Below are positions 1 to 5,176 of a stretch of 5,176 bases of DNA, piece by piece. A program made the translations under genes and the position numbers. How positions within the stretch are numbered: position 1 is the first letter of the stretch; the number at the start of each line of letters is the position of its first letter. Source of the DNA: CAJWGI01 sp036011785 (GTDB lineage Bacteria > Chloroflexota > Anaerolineae > Anaerolineales > UBA11657); assembly GCA_036011785.1 (NCBI GenBank), contig DASCOB010000179.1, forward strand, positions 1-5,176, given 5' to 3'. The notes under the pieces were generated by a model. The model searched no databases, was not told the DNA's origin, and saw only the letters and a program-made list of their open reading frames with translations.

Positions 1-1
1 C

Positions 2-1576
2 TTCGTCGGGCTAGCGCTGCTGGAAGGCGGCTTCACTTTCAACAGCGGGCGCTTGGCGGCACGCACCTCCGAAGGCATTACGCTGCGCCTGCGCAACTAT
101 CTGTACGACCATCTGCAGCGCCTTTCGTTCACCTATCACAGTAACACAGGGACCGGTGAACTGGTGCAGCGCGCCTCTTCAGATGTGGATACGATCCGTC
201 GATTCTATTCCGAGCAGGCCATCGGCGTCGGGCGCATCTTGCTGCTGTTTTTCATCAACCTGGCTGCCCTGCTGCACCTGAACTGGCGGCTCGCGCTGCT
301 TTCCGTCATTGCAGTCCCGATAATATTGGCCCTCTCCATCTTCTTCTTCCGCAAAATCGCTACCGCCTACGAAGCCTACCAAGAGCAGGATGCGGTGCTA
401 TCAACCACGTTGCAGGAGAACTTAAGCGGTGTGCGCGTGGTGAAGGCGTTCGCGCGCCAGAACTATGAACGTGACAAGTTCGAAGCGGTTAACTGGGGTA
501 AGTTCAGGCGCGGTCGCAAGCTGTTGCTGATGCACTCCTTGTACTGGCCAACCTCTGACGTGATCTGCAGCTTCCAGATGCTGGGCGGCTTACTGGTCGG
601 CGCGCTGATGACTCTCAACGGCATAATGTCGCTGGGCACATATCTGGCCTACGCGGGCATGATCGTATGGATCATCTGGCCACTGCGCAACCTAGGACGG
701 CTGATCGTACAAACATCCATGGCGATGATCTCATACGGACGAGTGGCCGAGGTAATCCGCGAGGAGCGCGAACCGCTGACGGCCGGTAGCCACAGCCCCG
801 GGGACGACTTGTGCGGTGAAGTCATCTTCCGAGATGTCAGCTTCTGCTATGGCGGCGGCAACCCTGTGCTGGAAGAGATCAGCTTCACAGCCGCTCCCGG
901 CCAGACCGTGGCTCTGCTGGGCCCACCGGGGTCTGGAAAGACCTCTCTGGTGCACCTGCTGCCGCGTTTTTACGAATTTACGAGCGGCAGCATCACCCTA
1001 GACGGCGTGGATCTCAACTGCTATACGCGCCGCTATCTCCGCAACCAGATCGGAATCGTAGCACAGGAATCGTTCCTATTCTCGCGCACTATTCGCGAGA
1101 ACGTAATCTACGGAGTTGGGCGCGATGTGCCCGATGCGGCCGTGGAAAAGGCCGCGCGCACAGCGGCGATCCATGACTCCATCCTCGAGCTGCCCGATGG
1201 TTACAACACGCTTGTAGGCGAGAAAGGAGTCACCCTTTCCGGCGGGCAAAAACAGCGCATCGCTATCGCCCGTACCCTGCTAAAGGACCCTCGCATCCTG
1301 ATAATGGACGACGCGACTGCAGCGGTAGATGCTGAAACCGAGGCCGCCATGCTTGCTTCGCTGGAGCAGCTCGGCGCAGGCCGCACCACTTTCATCATCG
1401 CGCACCGTATCCACACGGTGATGAACGCCGACCTGATTCTGGTGCTGGACCGCGGTCACGTCGTGCAACGCGGCACGCACGCCGAGTTGACGACACAAAG
1501 AGGTTACTACCGTCGGATTTTCGAGTTGCAGACTCGCATCGAAGATGAGCTTCAACAGGAATTGAGACTCGCGTAA
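2..1576 (+). CDS. Heterodimeric ABC exporter, half-transporter with degenerate catalytic site (5' partial)
   Basis: This is a membrane-domain plus ATPase half-transporter of the type I (B-family) exporter fold; its cargo cannot be told from sequence. Residues are numbered from the codon at base 2. The frame is open to the left edge and already encodes exporter sequence, apparently the end of TM2, so the gene starts outside the window and roughly 70-90 residues (TM1, part of TM2) are missing from the 524 seen. Hydrophobic segments lie near residues 72-93, 97-118, 185-206 and 211-232. The ATPase domain has A-loop Tyr283, Walker A GPPGSGKT (307-314, Lys313), Q-loop Gln355, signature LSGGQ (412-416) and switch His468. 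Walker B ends in Asp436 and is followed by Asp437, where a catalytic Glu is normal. Known TM287/BmrCD/LmrCD-like heterodimers show the same substitution in one subunit. It lies 13 bases upstream of its probable partner. Family call is very secure; the heterodimer role is inferred. Confidence 0.95.
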   Translation, partial: FVGLALLEGGFTFNSGRLAARTSEGITLRLRNYLYDHLQRLSFTYHSNTGTGELVQRASSDVDTIRRFYSEQAIGVGRILLLFFINLAALLHLNWRLALLSVIAVPIILALSIFFFRKIATAYEAYQEQDAVLSTTLQENLSGVRVVKAFARQNYERDKFEAVNWGKFRRGRKLLLMHSLYWPTSDVICSFQMLGGLLVGALMTLNGIMSLGTYLAYAGMIVWIIWPLRNLGRLIVQTSMAMISYGRVAEVIREEREPLTAGSHSPGDDLCGEVIFRDVSFCYGGGNPVLEEISFTAAPGQTVALLGPPGSGKTSLVHLLPRFYEFTSGSITLDGVDLNCYTRRYLRNQIGIVAQESFLFSRTIRENVIYGVGRDVPDAAVEKAARTAAIHDSILELPDGYNTLVGEKGVTLSGGQKQRIAIARTLLKDPRILIMDDATAAVDAETEAAMLASLEQLGAGRTTFIIAHRIHTVMNADLILVLDRGHVVQRGTHAELTTQRGYYRRIFELQTRIEDELQQELRLA

Positions 1577-1580
1577 CAAG

Positions 1581-1589
1581 CGGGGAAAA
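1581..1589 (+). promoter_or_regulatory. Probable ribosome binding site of the second ABC gene
   Basis: The sequence CGGGGAAAA directly precedes the ATG at 1590. The GGGG core at 1582-1585 is only four bases from the start codon, closer than the usual five to nine, and is not a full AGGAGG, so it is a weak match. It lies in the 13-base gap between the two ABC genes. Since the reading frame is open further upstream into the preceding gene, this purine run and the protein's typical 610-residue length are what favour this start. Confidence 0.4.
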
Positions 1590-3422
1590 ATGGCGGAACA
1601 CGACAGTTACGAATTCACGGAGGAAGAATACACCACCCAATTCAACGGGCGGACGGTTCTTCGCATTCTGGCCCAGACTAAGCCACACTGGCCGTGGGTT
1701 GTGGGCTTTGTACTGATGATCGCGCTGGTGGCGGCGCTGAATTCTTACTTCACTTTTCTCAGCAAACGCATCATTGATGAGGGTATTCTGGGCCGGGACC
1801 TGGCGACCGTGTATAGATTGGTAACCGTGTACGCTGGCCTGATAGTCGTGGAGGCCGGCGCAGTGTTCGGTTTCATCTATTTGTGCGGCATCCTGGGGGA
1901 GCGCATCCAGTACGACCTGCGCCAGAAAATGTTCAGCCACCTGCAGGATCTATCATTCTCATATTTCGATCGCACTCCCGTTGGCTGGATCATGTCGCGC
2001 GTGACCTCCGACTCTACGCGGGTGGGAGAGCTAGTAAGTTGGGGGCTGCTGGATATCACCTGGGGCATCGTGAACATCGGCACTGCGATAGCCTTCATGC
2101 TCTACATTAACTGGCGGCTCGCGCTGGTGGTGTTGGGAATTGTGCCGGCGCTGCTGCTCACAGCATTCCTGTTCAAGCGCAAGGTGTTAACCGAGTACCG
2201 ACAGGTGCGCAGGTTGAACTCCAGGGTGACCGGCGCGTACGCCGAGAACATAAGCGGCGTGCGCGTGGTGAAGGCTCTGGGTCGGGAGGAGGCCAATCTA
2301 ACCGAGTTCGGCGAACTAACGGGCGAAATGTACCGCGCCGGTTTCCGCGCCGCCTGGCTTTCAGCCCTGTTTCTACCGATGGTACAACTCATCGCCGCAT
2401 TTGCCGTGGGCGGCATCGCCTGGTATGGAGGCCTGCAGGCACAGCTTGGCAACGTCACAATTGGCGGGATCCAGGCCTTCATCTCGTATGTCACATTCAT
2501 GCTGTGGCCGATTCAGGAAATGGCCCGTGTGTACGCGGAAATGCAGCAGGCAGTGGCTTCAGCCGAGCGCGTGTTCGGGTTAATCGACTCGGTGCCTGAG
2601 ATCGCAGACCGGCCCGGCTCGGTGGACCCGGGCACAATCCGGGGGGATCTGGTGTTTGAGAGCGTCGACTTCTATTACGACCCGCAAAAGCCGGTGCTGA
2701 CTGATTTCACGCTGCAGGTAAAGCGAGGCGAGACAATTGCGCTGGTGGGGCCAACGGGGGCGGGCAAGACCACGGTGGTCAATATGATCTGCCGCTTTTA
2801 CGAGCCGCGAAGCGGCGTGATCCGAATCGGGGGGCGCGATTACACCGAGTACTCCATGCACGCCATCCAGTCGCGGATCGGCATAGTGCTGCAGACCCCG
2901 CATCTCTTCTCTGGCACCGTGCGCGAGAACATCCGTTACGGCGACCTGGCCGCCTCCGACGAGGACATCGAACGGGCGGCGAATGTGGCTGGGGCGCACG
3001 ATTTCATCGTCACCCTGGAGCGGGGTTACGAGGAAGAGGTAGGCGAGGAAGGTATCCTTTTGTCGGTCGGGCAGAAGCAGCTCATCAGCCTGGCGCGGGC
3101 GGTGCTGGCGAAGCCGGAGATCTTCATTTTGGATGAGGCAACCAGCTCGGTGGACACGTTGACGGAGGCGCTCATCCAGCGCGGGATGGAAGCGTTGATG
3201 AAGGGTCGCACTACTTTCGTGATCGCCCATCGACTGTCCACGATCCAGCGCGCTGACCGCATAGTGGTTTTGGAGCATGGGCGCATTGTAGAGACCGGAA
3301 ACCATGCGGATTTGATTCGCGCGCGCGGCCAATACTACCACCTGTACACATCGCAATTTAGGCAGGAGCGGGAGGCAGCTTATGCGATGGATCTAGAAGC
3401 AACCCGACCTGCCTGTGCTTAA
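1590..3422 (+). CDS. Heterodimeric ABC exporter, half-transporter with noncanonical signature motif
   Basis: This is a complete 610-residue half-transporter, the usual length for the family, and the probable partner of the upstream subunit in an inner-membrane export complex. The acidic N-terminal tail (residues 1-20) is followed by hydrophobic segments near 35-57, 80-102, 155-177, 178-196, 257-280 and 291-312, fitting six membrane helices. The ATPase domain has A-loop Tyr363, Walker A GPTGAGKT (387-394, Lys393), Q-loop Gln435, Walker B ending at Asp515 with catalytic Glu516, and switch His547. The signature is LSVGQ (491-495) instead of LSGGQ, so Val493 replaces a Gly. This complements the Asp437 change in the upstream protein: both would sit in the same composite ATP site. 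The ATG at 1590 is preceded by a purine-rich GGGGAAAA and sits 13 bases after the upstream stop, so translation in one operon is likely. Substrate could be a drug, lipid or peptide; nothing in the window decides. Confidence 0.96.
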   Translation: MAEHDSYEFTEEEYTTQFNGRTVLRILAQTKPHWPWVVGFVLMIALVAALNSYFTFLSKRIIDEGILGRDLATVYRLVTVYAGLIVVEAGAVFGFIYLCGILGERIQYDLRQKMFSHLQDLSFSYFDRTPVGWIMSRVTSDSTRVGELVSWGLLDITWGIVNIGTAIAFMLYINWRLALVVLGIVPALLLTAFLFKRKVLTEYRQVRRLNSRVTGAYAENISGVRVVKALGREEANLTEFGELTGEMYRAGFRAAWLSALFLPMVQLIAAFAVGGIAWYGGLQAQLGNVTIGGIQAFISYVTFMLWPIQEMARVYAEMQQAVASAERVFGLIDSVPEIADRPGSVDPGTIRGDLVFESVDFYYDPQKPVLTDFTLQVKRGETIALVGPTGAGKTTVVNMICRFYEPRSGVIRIGGRDYTEYSMHAIQSRIGIVLQTPHLFSGTVRENIRYGDLAASDEDIERAANVAGAHDFIVTLERGYEEEVGEEGILLSVGQKQLISLARAVLAKPEIFILDEATSSVDTLTEALIQRGMEALMKGRTTFVIAHRLSTIQRADRIVVLEHGRIVETGNHADLIRARGQYYHLYTSQFRQEREAAYAMDLEATRPACA

Positions 3423-3519
3423 CCTCTCCCCATTTGTCGTACACCTGGCACGCTACCCAGTTGGACTGTCGATCCCCCTAGCCTGCTGCCACTGGTGATT
3501 CAACAGGCAGAATTAGAAA

Positions 3520-3547
3520 GTCGGTGCCTTGTAAGCATGACACCGAC
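3520..3547. repeat. Inverted repeat, 7-bp arms with 14-base loop
   Basis: GTCGGTG at 3520-3526 is the perfect reverse complement of CACCGAC at 3541-3547, and the stem does not extend on either side. It lies about 100 bases after the second ABC gene. No T-run follows on either strand, so it is not a standard intrinsic terminator, though it could stabilise the 3' end of the ABC transcript. The possible GTG start at 3524 lies inside the left arm. A 7-bp match of this kind can arise by chance in a region of this size. Confidence 0.35.
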
Positions 3548-3793
3548 CCCCGTTTCTATGCTTCCATGAGCGCTCAGTTAGAAAGATACGTCGTGCAGAC
3601 TGGCTTGGAACCAGTTCGGCCAAACCAGTTCAGCGCAGAAGAGGACGAAATCATCGACAGCACCGACAGCCGCTGCGATCTGAATGGCCGGGCTACCGCC
3701 GGGTCGCTGGCCGACAGCCGGATGCCATTTGCCATCTCGTTTGTGAGCGAATGGTACGGCTGGGTCGCTTACCACCCACAGGCCAACATTTAA
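3524..3793 (+). CDS. Possible small hypothetical protein (89 codons)
   Basis: I do not recognise this product. The frame runs from a GTG at 3524 to TAA at 3793; an in-frame ATG at 3566 would give 75 residues. It is open back to a stop at 3479. The product is hydrophilic and acidic in the middle (SAEEDEIIDSTDSR), has no clear membrane segment or signal peptide, and ends in a more hydrophobic, aromatic stretch (FVSEWYGWVAYHPQ). A purine run AGAAAG (3515-3520) sits three bases before the GTG and is a weak ribosome site; the ATG has none. The third codon position leans to G or C moderately, as expected of coding sequence here but not decisive. It could be a small real gene, the remnant of a longer one, or chance; an opposing frame of similar length also exists at 3578-3775. 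Confidence 0.28.
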   Translation: MPCKHDTDPRFYASMSAQLERYVVQTGLEPVRPNQFSAEEDEIIDSTDSRCDLNGRATAGSLADSRMPFAISFVSEWYGWVAYHPQANI

Positions 3794-3815
3794 GGTCGCT
3801 GAACGCCCGCGGCGA

Positions 3816-5176
3816 TTAATCCGGCTTCAGCACAAGCACATCCCCGGTCACATTTTCGCGTCCGAAACTCATGTGCAAATAATCCACCGCCTGGTGCCGT
3901 TCGATAAAATCGTCATAATGCCTGCTGAGCACATTGCCGGATTGCCCGGTGGTGTGCATGAACAGGCTGCTGTTCCAATCGCTCAAATCCACAATCTGCC
4001 TGTAGCTGGGCACCGCTGTCTGTCTGTACGGTTCTGAGAGTTTATAGGGCCCCACGTTGACAGTGTACGGGCCACCGCCGTTGCCAATCTGGCGCTGAAA
4101 AATCGGGCGTAACGCCCCCACTTCGCTGAAGGGATTGTGCGGATAGCTGACCTGATGCACTTCGCCCCATTGCCAGCGCGCCATGTTCTTCCCCAGCTGC
4201 TCCGCCAGCGCATCCAGCGCGCGCTGCAGAGCCCGCGCAGAGGCATCCGCGCAATTCTCCAGCGGCACGGTGAGCACGTTGTCGCACCATGGGCTTGTGC
4301 TTTCACTGAGTACACCCGCCAAAAAGGGAGCATGTCTGCGATCCGCAAACTGCTCGTAAATATCACCGTGTAAATCATCCTCGAACACGACAAGGCCAAG
4401 CTGGTGGAGCCAGGCAGTGTATATCGTCGTCGCTACGCTCTCCGCGCTCATCTCGCCATCCCATCCGCGCAGATAATCGAGCGCGGCGGCCTGGCGCTCA
4501 TCCTCCGACTTGATAGCCAACAGGTGCGGCAGCAACTCGCGCACCTGCCGGCTCACCTGGTCGCCCTGGATCGCGACCATGTCCACGCGTGAGAGCTTGC
4601 GGCCGCCGGCGCTCATTTGCTCGACCAATTCGACAACCCGTTCGGCCCGATAGGGCGGCGCCCAGCTGCTGGAAATAAAATAGGGGTAATCATCCGCCAC
4701 CACTTTGTTGTTGGCAGTGACAATGTACCCCTCGGGCGGATTGAAAGCGTGCGGCAATTCATCGAAAGGAATCCAGCCCTGCCACTCGTAGTCGCTGTCC
4801 CAGCCCGGAACCGGCGCGGTGCCATCACCCTTCGCGCGAATGGGGATGCGCCCGGGCCCGTAGTAGCCGATGTTGCCCTCCCGGTCCGCGTAGACTATGT
4901 TCTGACTGGGCGCAACATAATCCTGCAGCGCCGCCGTAAATTCCTCCCAGTTGGCGGCATAGGCCACGTCCAAGAAAGCAACCGCGGTGGTGTCCCCGTG
5001 GTCCAGGGCCGTCCAGCGCAGCGCCAACGGGGCGGCAGCCTTGCCGGAAACGTCGCTGATTAGTGGCCCGTGGCGGGTGCTGCGCGCAGCGTATAGCAGC
5101 GCTTCCTCTTCGCCCTTGACCACTATTTCCTCCGCCACAATGGTCATATCAACCCACTCGCCATCGACCTCATACT
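3816..5176 (-). CDS. Penicillin acylase family protein, C-terminal part of the beta chain (5' partial)
   Basis: This is an N-terminal-nucleophile amide hydrolase of the penicillin G acylase/AHL acylase/cephalosporin acylase family (peptidase S45). Members are usually about 750-800 residues, exported and self-cleaved, with the beta-chain N-terminal Ser as nucleophile. The window shows 452 residues, numbered from the codon ending at 5174. Family blocks in order are TRHGPL (33-38), ALRWTALD (51-58), PSQNIVYADREGNIGYYGPG (89-108), NPPEGYIVTANNKV (145-158), YRAERVVEL (175-183), MVAIQGDQ (199-206) and, near the end, the GGPYTVN and TGQSGN blocks. Asn155 and Arg179 align by motif with the oxyanion-hole Asn and the conserved Arg of E. 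coli penicillin acylase (B241, B263). The frame stays open past the ATG at 5147 with family-like residues, so that Met is internal. The catalytic Ser, alpha chain and signal peptide lie beyond the right edge, so activity and substrate cannot be judged. It is convergent with the ABC operon. Confidence 0.95.
   Translation of the reverse strand, partial: YEVDGEWVDMTIVAEEIVVKGEEEALLYAARSTRHGPLISDVSGKAAAPLALRWTALDHGDTTAVAFLDVAYAANWEEFTAALQDYVAPSQNIVYADREGNIGYYGPGRIPIRAKGDGTAPVPGWDSDYEWQGWIPFDELPHAFNPPEGYIVTANNKVVADDYPYFISSSWAPPYRAERVVELVEQMSAGGRKLSRVDMVAIQGDQVSRQVRELLPHLLAIKSEDERQAAALDYLRGWDGEMSAESVATTIYTAWLHQLGLVVFEDDLHGDIYEQFADRRHAPFLAGVLSESTSPWCDNVLTVPLENCADASARALQRALDALAEQLGKNMARWQWGEVHQVSYPHNPFSEVGALRPIFQRQIGNGGGPYTVNVGPYKLSEPYRQTAVPSYRQIVDLSDWNSSLFMHTTGQSGNVLSRHYDDFIERHQAVDYLHMSFGRENVTGDVLVLKPD

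Larger units (their letters stand above)
3423..3815. other. Convergent intergenic region without a recognisable gene
   Basis: This 393-base interval separates the stop of the second ABC gene from the stop of the opposing acylase gene. I see no tRNA, no insertion-sequence ends and no canonical intrinsic terminator (GC-rich stem plus T-run) for either flanking gene. Contents are a weak 89-codon frame on the plus strand, a 7-bp inverted repeat at 3520-3547, a 4-bp GC-rich stem (CGCC-CGC-GGCG, 3804-3814) just past the acylase stop, and small repeated words (CCGACAGCCG at 3663 and 3711). A space this size between convergent genes is larger than needed for termination and could hold a decayed gene, a small gene or nothing. 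Confidence 0.6.

Noticed and set aside
53..55. TTG at 53 as the start of the first ABC gene
   Set aside because: The frame is open to the left edge and the residues before it (FVGLALLEGGFTF) fit the exporter membrane domain, so the gene is truncated by the window, not started here.
1395..1940. 181-codon minus-strand frame spanning the junction of the two ABC genes
   Set aside because: It is antisense to two secure coding regions and shows no family features; it is a shadow.
2580..3356. 258-codon open frame on the minus strand
   Set aside because: It lies entirely antisense to the ATPase domain of the second ABC gene, has no recognisable motif, and its residue mix (rich in Arg, His, Gln) is typical of antisense shadows in GC-rich genes.
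3481..3510. GCCTG...CAGGC and CTGCC...GGCAG as a terminator after the ABC operon
   Set aside because: Both pairings are 5 bp with long loops, they exclude each other, and no T-run follows.
3578..3775. 65-codon minus-strand frame in the intergenic region
   Set aside because: No recognisable motif or ribosome site; it overlaps the somewhat more protein-like plus-strand frame, and neither can be confirmed from sequence alone.
3804..3814. CGCC-CGC-GGCG stem as a terminator for the acylase or the ABC operon
   Set aside because: The stem is only 4 bp and is not followed by a T-run on either strand.
4617..5063. 148-codon plus-strand frame opposite the acylase
   Set aside because: It is antisense to conserved acylase motifs, with no independent coding evidence.
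5145..5147. ATG at 5147 as the start of the acylase gene
   Set aside because: The frame continues to the right edge with residues (YEVDGEWVD) typical of the family just before this point, and a protein starting here would lack the catalytic Ser and the whole alpha chain.

Overview
The window looks like ordinary bacterial chromosome of moderately high GC content. It has tight gene packing, no introns, and no mobile-element, phage, CRISPR or RNA-gene signal that I could find by reading. The protein style (a TM287/288-type heterodimeric ABC exporter pair and a penicillin-acylase-family hydrolase with the GYIVTANNKV and NIGYYGPGRIPIR blocks) recalls Chloroflexota such as Anaerolineae or Caldilineae. 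That assignment is an impression from motif style, not a demonstrated placement.

Layout. Bases 2-1576 (+) hold the 3' part of a gene for an ABC exporter half-transporter whose beginning lies before the window. After a 13-base gap, bases 1590-3422 (+) hold a complete second half-transporter. Bases 3423-3815 are a 393-base stretch with no recognisable gene. It contains one weak 89-codon open frame (3524-3793, +) and a 7-bp inverted repeat (3520-3547). Bases 3816-5176 (-) hold the C-terminal part of a penicillin-acylase-family protein that runs off the right edge, so its promoter, signal peptide, alpha chain and catalytic serine are not visible.

How the genes fit together. The two ABC genes almost certainly form one operon encoding one heterodimeric exporter. 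The first subunit has Asp where the catalytic Glu should be after Walker B, but an intact LSGGQ. The second has the Glu but a changed signature, LSVGQ. In the head-to-tail dimer both deviations fall in the same composite ATP site, leaving one degenerate and one consensus site. The acylase is convergent to this operon and there is no sequence evidence that it is functionally linked. I do not see a previously undescribed system here; the least explained part is the 3423-3815 interval.
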